DNA of 64,000 bases from Acanthaster planci. Lineage: Eukaryota > Echinodermata > Asteroidea > Valvatida > Acanthasteridae. The position numbers and the translations under genes are program-made. Shown here piece by piece: positions 22,231 to 34,170 of this stretch. The notes below the pieces were generated by a model. That model did not search any database. It was not told where the DNA came from and worked only from the letters and a program-made list of their open reading frames with translations. Each line of letters opens with the position of its first letter. The stretch's first letter is position 1. The DNA lies in assembly GCF_001949145.1 (NCBI RefSeq), contig NW_019091436.1, positions 920,115 through 984,114 of the forward strand. The letters are read 5' to 3'.

Positions 22231-25200
22231 GTGATACCACTTATTCAATTCCTCCTACAGGGGTGTGATGTCTCAGGGTTTAGGACCCCATCATTTTGAT
22301 TTTGTAGAGGTTTATTACTTCAGGTTTTGCTTACTTTTTAGGGGTGTGAAAATTCAGCTTTTGAATTAGTTAGAGCTTTTTGTTTCAGATGTTGACCCGG
22401 AATTTCAGCTTTTTTTGTACACCTGGTCTGTACAAAACTATGGGAACCTTTTACAATTCAGCATTTTGCTAGCTGTTTTCAGATTTGATTTTAAGTGGCC
22501 TCGCACACCCTTATTTTTTGCACTCTATTCAAATCCAACTTCAGGATTCACATAATCATGGCCATTTAGGAGAGAAGCTGTACCTTTTTATCAATTAAAA
22601 GCCATGAAAAGTCACGCTGTTTTACTGTTTCTGTTATACAACCCCCCTTTTGGATGCTTTGAATTTCTCCTACCCCAATCTCATCCCTGTTCAGAGCACA
22701 CATTTCACTGGGTTAAATTTGAAACCGTGGTTATTGAACCCTTTCGAAATCCTAATTTGTGAGGCACCTCTGGAGAAGTGATTTAGGAGGAATGAGGCTG
22801 CTAGTACCCTTCTGAAGAGTAACATTAACCCTAACCCTCCTCAATCCTTCACCTGTTGGAGGACTGAGGAGTGTTAGGGTTAAGTAACTTTGAAAGGCTT
22901 TTATAGGTTGATGTACATGTACACATATACATGTACCAGTACGAGAAGATTTGGAAAGATTGAGAATACGTCCTGCCTCCTGGCCTATACGTTTATGGGT
23001 CGTGGTTCATTTTTAACTGTTAACGGTGTTCTCTTTTTCTTTTCTTGAAGAATGGCGTTTGTTGTTTTGTTTGTTCTCTAATAATGGGGAGGGAAGGATG
23101 GAAAGAAATCCTTTTTATCCCAGGACCACAGTTTTTGGAAAACTTTCGGAAAAAAGTCAGCAGTTGTGTTTGGGAGTGTCTAGACCCTGAATTCATGTAA
23201 ATATGTACGTGTATTAAAATGTGAAATAATAGAGAACGCTGATCTTTTGTCTCTGTAATGCCTTTAGTACATGAATATTAATTGCCATGTTAGCCTTCCT
23301 GCCTTATCTTGTTAGCCGCATCAACTTTTTGGTTTCCTTTTGACCAGTATGTCATCAAAAAGATGGAGATGTTGAATGCCTCGCGGCGCGAGAGAACAGC
23401 AGCTGAGCAGGAGGCTAAGCTCCTGTCCCGTCTCCGCCACCCCAACATCGTCTCTTACAAGGACTCCTTTGAGAGCGACGACGGCTACCTGTACATTGTC
23501 ATGGGTTTCTGTGATGGTGGAGACCTGTACCATCGTCTCAAGGAGCAGAAGGGCATGGCGCTGGAGGAGAAACAGGTGGTAGAATGGTTCGTGCAGATTG
23601 CTATGGCGTTGCAGGTTAGTGGAGGAAAAATTTCTCCTCTTTGACAATTCCGGTAGCAGACATTTAGAGATGCTGTTTTCAACCTCATTATCACACGTAA
23701 TTTTTGATAAATTTCTTAAAAAAAAAAAGACAGTAGAAATTACTGCTATAGCGTTTAAATTCCACTCATAATGACAGCAGTAAGAGTGGGACCAAGTGAC
23801 CACTTTTACCCGGCATAGCCCTCCTGTTATTTGATTTTGCATTTGATGATGAAAATTTTGCCCAGTGGTAGAAGGTTGTAGGATTTGCCTTCTGGTACAA
23901 GGATTGACTCTAATCGCAAGCAGGACGTAAATAATAATTTCCTGGTGACCTACATGTAACTCCAGTTCTCTCTTCTGAAAGAAGAAGGTTTGAACGAAGT
24001 TCAGAGAAGGATTCTGGATTGTGCAGTGTCCTTTTTCTTAGCCGTCCAGCTTTTGGACCCATTCAGGCTAATAAGCGGATTTGATTTTTCAGCCTGTATC
24101 TGATTTTTCGTAAGGTTTCCGAAGGAAAATGTTGTCTTGCCTTCTTGTGGATTCTTCTATGCTTCATTTCTTCTTTCAGTACATGCATGAAAGGAACATT
24201 CTTCATCGTGACTTGAAGACACAGAACATCTTTTTAACCAAGAGCAAGATCATTAAAGTGGGCGATCTTGGCATTGCCAGAGTGCTTGAGGGAAACAACG
24301 ATATGGCCACAACGCTGATTGGCACCCCGTACTACATGAGCCCTGAACTCTTCAGTAATAAACCTTACAACCACAAGGTACATTTATGAGCTATGGGTTC
24401 CTTGTTAAATGGGTTGGTGCAGTGCATTTGGTTGAAACCTGAAATCCTCGAAAATGCATCTCTCCTGTCAATCAACATCAATTTCAATTTTTGTTTTTAC
24501 CTTTAAAAGGATCCTTTTCATTTTTATGCAAACACAAGTTTCCATATTCATGACCTACACTGCGATGTTATTTCAGGGAGAACATCTCCATGTTGCATAG
24601 TTTTGTGCACAAATACTGCAAGAATTTCTGATATTTTGCTGTTCTGCATTTCCCTTTCTTTGTAGTGAATGGTGGTTCACCACATGGCAATTTAACCAAA
24701 AGGAAACCGTTGTCCGGAAAATCAGGAAAACATTTACATGTATACGAAGAGTGCACTTTTCAATATATGTAACCCCCAAAGGATGCCAAATCCTTTTCAT
24801 AAACGGAAGAAAAATGCAAAGATGTATACCAAATGCATCAGAGAAAATTCCATCACCTGGACCCTTTAACCTACTTATAAACATTCTTACATTGGCGTTA
24901 TATTTTAGTCTGACGTCTGGGCGCTGGGTTGCTGCGTGTATGAAATGGCAACGTTGAAGCATGCATTCAATGCCAAGGATATGAACTCACTGGTTTACAA
25001 AATATTGAGAGGAAAGGTGAGCAGTGGTGGCATAATGTACCAGAAATCCCGATATTTAAACAGGTCTTTAAGAAGTTTATTTCTTTTGTGTCTTAAAAAC
25101 CAAAGAACATACATTATTACTGGCAAGAAGCTCCTTGTTTATGTGCTAGAATTCAGTCACTAACATGCATATACGTTTACTCACATCCCGTCTCCTTTCT

Positions 25201-28200
25201 CAAATTTGTTTGTGATTTAGTGCACAAAGTTCCAGAAAAACAAAACATCTGTGATCTGATTGATTTTCTCATGATGTAAAGCCAGATGTTCTCATAGTTC
25301 TCAAGTTTATGAATGGTAGAAACCAAAGAAAACCTTCAACTCAGCATCTTGTGTCCTTACTTAACTTTTTGGATTTTCTTGTTTGGTTGACCAGTTTCGT
25401 CAGAGTGGTTTTTAGCCTAAATGTTTATTCATCTTGTAGTCTAACTAGAGTACTTGTTTTCTTGGACTTTGACAGATGCCGGCCATGCCAAAGTCCTATA
25501 GTGAGGAATTGATTGAGCTAATCAAAGCCATGCTGAACCTTGCCCCAGAGAAGCGACCCAGCGTGGCACGGATCCTACGCAATCCCTTCATCAAAAGGCA
25601 CATAGCTATCTTCCTAGAGGGAACCAGATCAAGGTGTGTGTACATGTAGGACTCGGTGTTGATGGGTTAACTGTTAGAAACTGTCTATGTTATCCCTTAA
25701 TCAGTGGGAAGTTTTACAAGGATTCTCCTCAAATCCTCCTCTGTGAAGGGTACATGTCATTGTACTTTAGCTTTCAATTTTAAATTGGTGTCGAGCCACA
25801 TGCAAGCATGTAAGCTTCTAGGCCAGAGCTCACCTTACCTTTAAACTTTGAAACTTGTCTGCTGGAATTTGAAGCATCTGGTAGGGTAAAGGTTAATACA
25901 AGTTTTCAACATGCAGTTAACTTATCTGCATGTCAGCATCTGCAGTTTTTGCAAAGTCCGTTTTAAAACAAGATAAATGTCAGTTCATCCCAATACCAAA
26001 CCTGAGTGAGAATCACTACTTTCTGAATCTCGCTCTTTCCTCTAATATCTTATTTTACACATCTTGAAAGGACAAAGGTATTTTGTTTTCCTTCTAATGC
26101 CAGGCGGCCGAATTCTGGAACCTCTGAAAGGAGACCGTCCAAGCCTGATATTACGGACGTCTCCAACTTCTCACCGCAAACTGCAGCTGTCAGTGATGTG
26201 CCTCCAGGGGGCGCTCTGTCGCCTATCACTGAAGTCCCTACCAAGAGTGAAAAGGTATGCCGAGGTAGACAGAAGCCATGTCTTGGTAATGCTAAGCATT
26301 CACCAACCAAAATATTGTCGGATAGAAACTGTTCATGACCAATTCTGAGCTGATTGATTTCTTGGCTAAAACAATTTCTGGAGCCAATTGCATCCCATTT
26401 TGGGTGCATTTTGTTTTGAAGATATTTATGAACTTTATTTATGAACTCAAATAACCATTTGCAAAAACTATATATGAGTTTTGGTCATTATGGGTAATAA
26501 TCAGCAGAAAAGAATTTTTTTTCAACCTCTCCTGTGAAGAAACCCTCATCTACCCCGCGAGTCTCCAGCGGAGATGCCAAGAAGTCGGCCAAGACGCGTC
26601 CCTCATCATCAGGGTCCAAGGACAAGAAGGATTCTGCCAAAGATGGTGCTAAGGTCAGATGGCCTGAGGCAGTGGATTGTTAATGCAAGTTAAATGCCTT
26701 GCCCAGGAACACAACTCAAAGCCAGCAGCTGGATTCAAACCTCTGACCTCTGACCCACCGATGTCGAGTCACAAAAGCTGGCCATGTAACACAGACTGAC
26801 ATTTCTATGCTGATTAAAGATTCACCACACAAACAACAAATTGTATGAAAATTGATCTTAACGTAATGATTGTATGATGAACAATAAGATTTGCTGTCAG
26901 ATAAAATTTATCAAGGAGGAAATGATCAAGTTTTCTCTTATAGGAAATGTGAGTTCTAATTTGTAACGTGAAGTTTCTTTCTCTCACTTGACAATTAAGT
27001 GAAACGCTCAAAATGTATGTTTCTTTTCGAAACAGATACTGGAGGTTGCAAGCAATTTTGAAAAAGTAACAATTAATTTGACTTTCTGCATCAGAATGGT
27101 TTGTATATGAACAGGGCATGGGAGAAGCAATTATGACCAATTTGGCCTTGAAAGTTTCAACACGAAATTCATACATACTTCTGGGTCTGTCACAGAGTGC
27201 TGCCTCAAGGAAGCCCCGCCCTCTTCCAACTCCGCCCGCCAATGCCGGTACACCACGCAAGAGCGCCAGTGTCAGCAAAACCCCGTCAGGCAGTCGTAGC
27301 ACGGCTGCCCCCTCATCGTCTTCTTCCAGCTCCGTCTCCAGTTCCAAGGAGAGCGTGGCCACGCCCAGGACAGAGGAGGAGGGGGTTAGGATTTTAAAGA
27401 GAGCAAACTTGTTTATTACTTTCTAGTCCCGTTTATTTACTGATTTCTTAGGACATTTTTTCAAATCATTTAGAAATGCAGTAAATAAGTTTATGAGTAA
27501 AAAGTTCACTACTGACTGCCAAAAATGCAACGAATTCCAAGGGATCACGAGGGGTTTTTCCACCGTTCTTTGCAGAGACGGTCAGTGAACCCCTCCGCCA
27601 GAATGAGACGACGAGAAAAGCTGAGAGAATCACAAGAGGGGGCAGCCACTGGTCCAACAGGTATGCTCAAAGATTGTGATAAAGTGTCTTGCTTATGGAC
27701 AGAAGCCCCATGAGGATTTGAATTGTACCAGCGCAGTGAAGTCTCTTCCACAAGAATTATTCAATTTTCTGTATAGAACGAAAGGATGCTCTGTTTTAAC
27801 CCAAATAAAGCCAATATCAAATCCTGAATCTTTCTATTCAAAACAAACACTGCCATTTTTCATCAAGTTCAAAATTTTTCTAAATTTTAGTTGCTTAACA
27901 TTTGGGAAGAGATAAGGCACACTTTCCTCTCCCAAAATCAAAATCTAATATTTTTGGAAATATTGTTTTAATGCCCGGAAAATAATTCTCTTGTTTGTGT
28001 TTCAAGAATTTAAATTTTATTTATGTCTTTCAGTGCGCAGTTCTGCTGACTCTGCAACTAGCAGAAAGTCGAGCAACAATGTGGTGAAAACGAGAGCCTC
28101 ACGCTCAAAGTCAGATCCAACCCCACCACACGTGGTGAGTTTCCATCATGTCCAGTTTTCTATGTTGACTCCCCAACACGAACACTTGGAAAAGACAGTA

Positions 28201-31200
28201 AACTCAAGACAGAAATGCTCATTTCCAAATTTCAGGATTGTTTAATCTGCCATGAATTACAGCAGCCTCTCTATTTGTCTTTGAAGGTCAAGGTTAAAGG
28301 TCATGATCAAGTGGACTCGACTGCATCAAAGGTCAAAGGTGAGGATGAGGTTGATACACCATCAGGGCGTGCCGACAGACCAAGTGTTGGAGATGACGAC
28401 TCGGATGATTCTACCGACGCCCCAGAGAAAGCCAAGAAACGGTATGGTTATCAGTTGTGTCTATCTTCTACACGTTTTCTCAACCTTTTTTTTGTGTGGC
28501 CTCATCACAAGGTCCGTTGATAGTGATATGCATTGGTATCCTGTTGACTGTCTGCCAAGAACCTTGTTCTTGGAGACTGTCATTTCGTTGTGGGTAGTTT
28601 TTTAAGCACCAAATGGTGCTCACAAGTTGTCAGGTTTTGCCTGGTGTGCACAGGCAAGCCTTGAGCTTCATGAGGCTGGACAACACAGTCTGACAGTAAT
28701 TTCCTTAGCAATAGAAAAACTGCTCAGCTGAATCAGGTCACCAGTGAAGATTTCAGGCTGTTTACATGAATTTGAATATGACCGGTTCCCTGCTACCTTT
28801 GGCTTGGGCAGGTGAATTCACTCATCAGTGTTTCGAGGAACTTTCTTCTGAAAGTAGACGAAATCCAACAACAGTTGGCAGCATTGCTGTTCAGTCCATC
28901 TCAAGTCCATCTCAAGTCAACCACAAATCAAACTTCATATATTGTCACTCTCTTCCTACTTCATGCTTACTGTCACAGTTTACTTCTGCAGATTGTGACT
29001 GATTAAAGACCAGATTACCAATGAGGTGAGACCTGACCAAATTCTGTCCAACACTTTCACAGTTTTTTTTATTGGAAATAAGTACCTTATATCCTGTCAC
29101 CCCTTTCCGTCACCCAGTGAGGAAAAAGAGATGTCAGCCTTCTCCTCCCTCTTGGAGTCCACTCTGAAACTGGACATCCCCAACATAGAGGAGGAAATCA
29201 ACGAATCCCCCGACGAACCGGAGGACACACCTGATAGCTCCGTCAGGCGTGGAAGTGTGGACCCCTTGAGCGGCACAGTCGACATCTTCATCAAGCCGGC
29301 AGCCCCAAGAGCTCCCAAGGGACTGGGTGAGTTGGCCTGGAACAGTTATCAGAATTGTCCTGCAGTTAATCTAAAGACAGGTGTAGGAAATGGGTATATC
29401 GGTATGTGGCAAGATTTCGACCACATGTTAACTGTTACCACTTTACTGGGTAACCTTGCAGCTTTAATTCACAGTTAAGAATATTTAATAGATTGGCGCA
29501 TTACACATTTTAGCCACTGTGCATTGTATGTATTCTTATGAGATCCATTAAGGGATTTCAGCTTTGATTGTCTCGACGAAGGGCTAAGAAAGTTTCTCCT
29601 TCAAGATGTAAAGACTGAGTTTGTGGAATGATGGGGCGTTAGATTAAGCTCTAAACTTTATTTGGGCAATAGACTTCAGTTGGGCAGGAACACTGAGGTT
29701 ACCTTGCTTGTGCTAGAAAAGATTATCATCACTTAATCCTTTCCCATTTCTTTTGCATTGAATTCATCCCGCTTGCAATGTAACACATTTTTTCATCAAC
29801 CAGGTTCTCCAGGGATGCCTTTTGCCCGTGAGTTTGGTGCAACATCATTCTGTTTAAAAGCACCATTTCATAACTTATCATGAAGCATGCTTGCACTGTT
29901 CAAGAGCATGTTCAGAGGGCTTGTAACTTTATCCAAATTGATTATAGATTTTGTTTACAAAAGCTCCTGTGATATTGGACTCATTTTGTTTAAGTAATTT
30001 TATTTTGCTTTTAAATTTTGTTGTTGTCTTCGTTTTTTGAAAGCATGTATATACTAACCCATGCATGCGTTTATTTATGTTTCATATTATATGCACTTTT
30101 CACTGCAATGAACATGCGCAATTTTTTTTTTTAGTTCAAATCTGTGTCTTGAGTTACTTTTGTTTTTAGTTTGAGCACCAAAGCCAGGCGTACGTATACA
30201 GACCAATCTGAGGGTGAAACCACTGTATTCTCATAAGGCCTACCAGCATTGTGTAAGGTGCCCTGACACCTGTTGTCTTAGACTAACCATGGGTAGTGGT
30301 GTTGGAACTTTATGGGGTTAGAAGCGGGCCTGTACTTGGATTGGTCGCTTTGCACAATCAAAGGTGATTTCTTTGGTTCTTGTTACACACAGAAAATATA
30401 TTCAAATATGGATAGTGGCTGTCTCCTTTAGTTAAAAATGGGATGACTTATGATTGATCTTTCTGGGTACTTTCGTGACACTGACCGTTGCATGCTCAAC
30501 AGTTTGGTGAACTATTGTCACTTTCAACTACAAATGGTGGACTGACTAACTGTTCTGTACAGCACGCCATGAAATATTGTCAAGTTCATCCGGGGACTGT
30601 TACTTTGTAGTATGTGTCCAAGGAACATGCACATGACACAAGGGCGGTTCATGTACTCATGAATAATATCTCTGAAAATATCAAAAAGTCTGCAAGAACT
30701 TTTGTGTTAATGTGGTTGGAGAAATAATGTAAATTGATGTGGTCCAAAAGTAAACAACCTTAGCCGTTAGCCGTACACTAAAAATACAGTACGTGCAAAC
30801 ATGTGTGAGATGAAACACAAAATACTGAAATATCATAGGGAAGCTACAACTAAATCTGAATGTTAAGCCAGAGATTCATGCAGCATGCGATTATTGTTGG
30901 TATCATTGTTTGTTTCATCATAACATTGGTTGAAACCTTTAAATGGGTTGAGATTGATATACGATCCAAAGCACAAGTAACAAACAGTGTGTTGCATTGC
31001 CTGGTAACTCAAATCAGCTCCGAAACTTTGACTGTGGTTAAAACAATTTTCAGAATGACCTCTGTCCATTTCTCCCACTGAAGTGTAAAAAAATGCACCG
31101 GGAACAGTTTTAACTGTATTCTTACGTTCCCTGCAGGCAATGCGACAATGACAACATCTGGACGGCTCATGGACAGGATTGCTGCCTTAAGGAAAGACAT

Positions 31201-32274
31201 CATGAACGGCATCGGCATTGAGGTACTTCAGAAGGCTTACGACTGCCTTGATAACGAAGACGAAGACTCAGTTGAGGTAAGACAGGTTCCTGGGGTTGTT
31301 ACAGTTTTGATTCTTGAGAAAGTCGGACCTACAGAGTACCGAAGTGTGACGTCACTGTGAACCCAAAAGTGCAGTGCAAATGAATGGAGTACGTGCGCGC
31401 GTTGGTTCTCGCGCTGGTTCACGCGCTCATGCCTTTTACACACTAATTGTGTGCGTGATGTATTCACTTTGGTACTCTGTCGTAGCAAGCAGCTTGAAGA
31501 GTTGACGGTACATTCTCCAATCTAGTACTCAAGTTGCTTCATGATTCTTTGTCCGTCAGATCAACCTTTTGGAACTATCTCATGGTTTGTGTCACAGGCT
31601 TGTGTCCCCTAAGTTTGCAAGAATTCGCATGAATTTTATCCTCTTCATGATGTATAACACAGTTGTCCTAAGTGTGCAATTGTGAAAATAATGGAATTCT
31701 GTGCTAACTGATGATTGACGGGAGTGACCCGCAAAGCCTAAAAATTGAAGGACCTAATGTTTCGATACTTGCGACTCACAATATAAAGGTTGCCATTGTG
31801 GGACCATTTCGAAGTGTACGGTTGGTAAAAGCATGGTATTTATCTATGGATAAATGGTGTTGATTTTGTTTGACGTTTATTTGGGGGGGGGAAGTATGGC
31901 AGCAACATTTGGCCCCAACAAACAAATGTCGTCAACAATACAAGTTCCCTACACTGAGCTGATAAATATGATTTGTTGACCATGTCCCATAATGCACTGC
32001 AAAAAATGGCCTGTTTGTGGCATTCTCTTGGTGCAGTACACTGTTTTGTGAATCACCTCTTTCAAAGCAGAATCTTTCTGAAAGGCGATTTGTAATGAGC
32101 TTAATCATTGGATAAGACATCCGAAGCACTCCTTCAGAATTTTCATGTAAGCTACTGCTTTCCTTGTGCTTTGAATAGGCCACACTGGTTGCGCTGATGG
32201 GACGAGCGAAGTTTGAGATCTACGGTGGTAAGATTTGGCAGCTGAAGTTCTGTGAGGAGACGGTATTTGGTTGA
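22138..32274 (+). CDS. NEK4: NEK4-type NIMA-related Ser/Thr kinase, 15 exons, 695 aa
   Basis: All 15 exons are bounded by AG/GT and their phases agree, giving 2088 coding bases (695 residues; human NEK4 is about 840). The kinase domain is N-terminal (about residues 6-262): glycine loop GKGSYGEV (13-20), catalytic Lys35 in [13 protein letters not shown] (129-136), DLG (149-151, the NEK form of DFG), and GTPYYMSPE (168-176). Residues about 276-610 are a low-complexity Ser/Pro/Lys-rich, later acidic, tail. Residues about 618-695 form a conserved C-terminal block ending in [16 protein letters not shown]. The activation segment and [11 protein letters not shown] following it closely resemble NEK4 rather than NEK1/3/5. 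Vertebrate NEK4 is tied to cilia, microtubule response and DNA-damage signalling; function here is inferred. The start Met is directly before the glycine loop as in the family. Genes around it: divergent CARD-DD adaptor upstream, co-directional CACNA2D downstream. Confidence 0.93.
22828..22888. repeat. Hairpin with telomere-like TTAACCCTAACC arms
   Basis: TTAACCCTAACCCTCCTCAA pairs with the inverted GAGGACTGAGGAGTGTTAGG...TTAAG. The arms are about 26 bases with an 8-base loop, in NEK4 intron 1. The TTAGGG-like word is probably incidental to a small foldback repeat. Confidence 0.55.
23348..23614 (+). CDS. NEK4: NEK4 exon 2 (catalytic Lys, N-lobe, hinge)
   Basis: Residues 32-120. Begins YVIKKMEML (Lys35), includes [12 protein letters not shown] and the hinge [13 protein letters not shown], ends VQIAMALQ. 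It enters and leaves in phase 0. The exon is GC-richer than its introns. Confidence 0.93.
24180..24377 (+). CDS. NEK4: NEK4 exon 3 (catalytic and activation loops)
   Basis: Residues 121-186: [19 protein letters not shown], and the activation-segment end [19 protein letters not shown]. Acceptor TTCTTCTTTCAG, donor GTACAT, phase 0 at both ends. Confidence 0.94.
24909..25016 (+). CDS. NEK4: NEK4 exon 4 (helix F region)
   Basis: Residues 187-222, [20 protein letters not shown] through ...LVYKILRGK. Acceptor TATTTTAG, donor GTGAGC, phase 0. Confidence 0.94.
25476..25633 (+). CDS. NEK4: NEK4 exon 5 (C-lobe end)
   Basis: Begins [20 protein letters not shown], includes [20 protein letters not shown], ends GTRS plus two bases. 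This is the last kinase-domain exon (to about residue 262) and the start of the tail. Confidence 0.93.
26104..26254 (+). CDS. NEK4: NEK4 exon 6 (tail)
   Basis: Completes a split Arg codon, then [20 protein letters not shown] and a Ser/Pro-rich stretch ending PTKSEK. Acceptor CTTCTAATGCCAG, donor GTATGC. Low-complexity tail, no domain recognised. Confidence 0.82.
26540..26653 (+). CDS. NEK4: NEK4 exon 7 (Lys/Ser-rich tail)
   Basis: 38 codons, [20 protein letters not shown] through ...DSAKDGAK, phase 0 both ends, so it can be skipped without a frame change. The donor GTCAGATG is weaker than its neighbours'. Confidence 0.78.
26690..26795 (-). mobile_element. tRNA-derived SINE fragment in NEK4 intron 7
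   Basis: On the minus strand a TGGCCAGC word resembling a pol III A box is followed about 45 bases later by GGTTTGAATCC, a B-box match (26731-26741), then GAGTTGTGTTCCTGGGCAAG, wording typical of tRNA-derived SINEs in marine invertebrates and fishes (from memory). The copy is partial. Confidence 0.45.
27196..27384 (+). CDS. NEK4: NEK4 exon 8 (Ser-rich tail)
   Basis: 63 codons, [18 protein letters not shown], then a run of serines ([13 protein letters not shown]) and ATPRTEEEG. Phase 0 at both ends. Acceptor GTCTGTCACAG; donor GTTAGG is non-optimal, so the exact 3' edge is the least certain of the set. GC-richer than the flanks, as expected for coding DNA. Confidence 0.72.
27576..27660 (+). 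CDS. NEK4: NEK4 exon 9 (basic tail)
   Basis: [20 protein letters not shown] and on to GPT plus one base. Very basic. Acceptor CCGTTCTTTGCAG, donor GTATGC, entering phase 0 and leaving phase 1. Confidence 0.8.
28034..28134 (+). CDS. NEK4: NEK4 exon 10 (Ser/Arg-rich tail)
   Basis: Completes a Val codon, then [20 protein letters not shown] and ...[10 protein letters not shown] before GTGAGT. Acceptor TTATGTCTTTCAG. Confidence 0.8.
28287..28441 (+). CDS. NEK4: NEK4 exon 11 (acidic tail)
   Basis: [20 protein letters not shown] and an acidic stretch [17 protein letters not shown] plus two bases of Arg. Acceptor TTTGTCTTTGAAG, donor GTATGG. Confidence 0.78.
29118..29326 (+). CDS. NEK4: NEK4 exon 12 (acidic tail)
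   Basis: [20 protein letters not shown], then [20 protein letters not shown] and [13 protein letters not shown] plus one base. Acceptor TTTCCGTCACCCAG, donor GTGAGT. An earlier acceptor near 28990 would hit a stop at once, so this one is used. Confidence 0.85.
29804..29827 (+). CDS. NEK4: NEK4 exon 13, 24-base microexon
   Basis: Acceptor TTTTTCATCAACCAG and perfect donor GTGAGT bracket 24 bases coding GSPGMPFA in the right phase (1 in, 1 out). It is optional for the frame: joining exon 12 directly to exon 14 also works, giving Gly at the junction. Probably alternatively spliced. Confidence 0.55.
31137..31276 (+). CDS. NEK4: NEK4 exon 14 (conserved C-terminal block, part 1)
   Basis: [20 protein letters not shown], then [20 protein letters not shown] and SVE before GTAAGA. 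Acceptor TACGTTCCCTGCAG. Helical, with no low-complexity bias. Confidence 0.9.
31331..31480. mobile_element. 150-bp MITE with terminal inverted repeats, NEK4 intron 14
   Basis: Ends are ACAGAGTACCGAAGTG and, inverted, ACAGAGTACCAAAGTG (15 of 16 identical). The interior contains ACGTGCGCGCGTTGGTTCTC and a TGACGTCA site. It lies about 55 bases after the exon 14 donor. A diverged second copy is at about 63309-63462. It has no coding capacity; a clear target-site duplication was not seen. Confidence 0.7.
32179..32274 (+). CDS. NEK4: NEK4 exon 15 (last, with stop)
   Basis: [20 protein letters not shown] and [11 protein letters not shown], then TGA. Acceptor GTGCTTTGAATAG. The C-terminus is a conserved signature of the NEK1/NEK4-type tail. 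Confidence 0.9.
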   Translation, partial: ATLVALMGRAKFEIYGGKIWQLKFCEETVFG

Positions 32275-32893
32275 CATGGTAACAGAGGTCAGTGAATATG
32301 CTCTGAGAGAAAGAAATGGTAACCCAGCATTGGCTGTTCATGTCAGTGCATCAGGTCATTGAGATGTTTCAGCAACCGCTTCAGAAACTACAAGTGCTTG
32401 GTGTCAGTTGTAAAGAGATGTTTCTCAAAGTATCTAAGATGTTTCTACAACTGCATGGAAAACTAAACGTGCTCGACGACATTATTATTGGATGTTTCTC
32501 AGAATTCTGCAAATATTTCTAAGAGGATAAGCTGTGACTTACCTCTCACTGCTGAAGGAGTTGTACTTCTGCTCTGAACAATTAACAACCTTTTGAAGTT
32601 CCAAATTGTTCCAAAAGTTCATCAATTGGAAGACTTTGCCTGAACTGTCAATGGATTGTGTAGATGCAATTACATCACAAGGCAACACACAGGCTCCATA
32701 ACGTCTTGAGGAATTGTTGCTCTTTTTCTGCATGGACCTTCTTATTCCTCAAGATTTTTTGAACCATTGAATTCAGGACTTCAAGACTTTCTCAGCAGTG
32801 TTCAATGGAAACTTCTACAGGTTACTTCAAAGTGTAACTCATGAAATTGTGGGTTGTTGAGTTGAGATAGGCCCTGACTCATTTGTGCCCAGT

Positions 32894-32932
32894 TTAACCC
32901 TAACCCCTAGGGGGGTATGTAAAATTATATTG
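32894..32932. repeat. Short repeat TTTAACCCTAACCCC...GTATGTAAAAT, copy 1
   Basis: Shares TTTAACCCTAACCCC, a CCTAGGG core and GTATGTAAAAT with 34738-34777. This is a small dispersed repeat, not a telomere. Confidence 0.45.
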
Positions 32933-33255
32933 AAATTGGAGGATTTGGGACTGTTAAGGTTAATGGTGGGAAGACGCAAAAATACATGTGTGTTTTTGTG
33001 AATATCTTTTGCCCTCCAACTAGAAAATTGCCTCTTAATTTTTTTCATTTTAAAGTGCCTTGTCAAATAATGTGAAATTCCATTTCTTTTGTATTCTTAA
33101 TGCAAGCTGATTCAAGATTGAGTGAACTGCTGTGCAGTACAAGATTTATTGGCACTTGAAGTTTCCACGAAACATTACTCAAATTTTTTGTGTTTATTCC
33201 TCTTCAACCTTAAGGAAGGCCTTACTTCTTGATGTCTTGAAATGTAACGACCTTT

Positions 33256-33261
33256 AATAAA
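33256..33261 (+). terminator. NEK4 candidate poly(A) signal 1
   Basis: AATAAA about 980 bases after the stop codon, in an AT-rich setting. Confidence 0.4.
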
Positions 33262-33376
33262 AGAAAAAGAATTGATAGTTTTGTAACAAGGAATTTTTTT
33301 TCAAGTAAAAAGTCTTCAGTGTACATTTTAGAGTGTCTTGTCTGGTACATGTGCCTGAGAACTCGCCAAGAAATCC

Positions 33377-33382
33377 AATAAA
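33377..33382 (+). terminator. NEK4 candidate poly(A) signal 2
   Basis: AATAAA about 1.1 kb after the stop, followed by T/G-containing sequence. Either this or the one 120 bases earlier could be used. Confidence 0.4.
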
Positions 33383-34170
33383 GTCAATCCTGTAGCTGTA
33401 CTGCTCCTGCATGGTCGGTCGAACCGTGTGAATATAGCTATTTTACATGAGACGCACATGCATGAGATTTGCTGTTGTACATTTGCAACGATTCAAAGTT
33501 GTATATTGTGCAGTGTTACAGTCAAGATTTCATCTTATTTAAGGAACACAAAGTAATGTCTATTTAGCCTGAAGTTGTGCAAAATATATTATCAAAAATG
33601 AATGATTATGGACTTTTGAAAATTTATGCACAAACATATGGCATTTTTAGGTTCGATATTTTGTTATTTTAGGGTCAGTCAGGCCAAATTGAAAGTATTC
33701 AAACTTTACGGTACTAGCTGGTATTTTATTTAAATTTACTCTTTGGGCATTTTCTGCATAGTGTATTTTGCCAAAGTCATTAAGGTTCTGAAAATATGCC
33801 ACTTGATGAAGATTTTGTCTGCCAGCTACAGAGATTTCAGTAATGCATCATAGGTTTCCCCATTCTTTGGAAAAGGTGAACTTATACGGTGAACAACAAA
33901 CTCCACAAACATGTAAAGTACTGAGCAATTTGCATATTTTCAAGATTACATCATTTTATCATTGACATAAAGTCTGAAGTAACCATTCTGAACATTTGTA
34001 AATACACGTCTAAATGCTGAATTGTGAGTATAAATTTGTATATATTCATGTAGGTGGTTTATCTCAAAAGCTAGTCTGGCAAGTGTGTGTTTTCTTCTAG
34101 CATGCTACAGTACTCTGTCTCATACATATTCATAGTAAGGCTCTCTAATTTGTCTGTTGATTATGAAGCA

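Larger units (their letters stand above)
32275..33400 (+). other. NEK4 3' UTR (probable)
   Basis: Non-coding sequence after the NEK4 stop, ending near two canonical poly(A) signals. No other gene start was seen. Confidence 0.45.

Noticed and set aside
28980-29010. Alternative acceptor for NEK4 exon 12 (TTCTGCAG at about 28991)
   Set aside because: The required frame meets TGA within two codons; the acceptor at 29117 gives a long in-frame exon.
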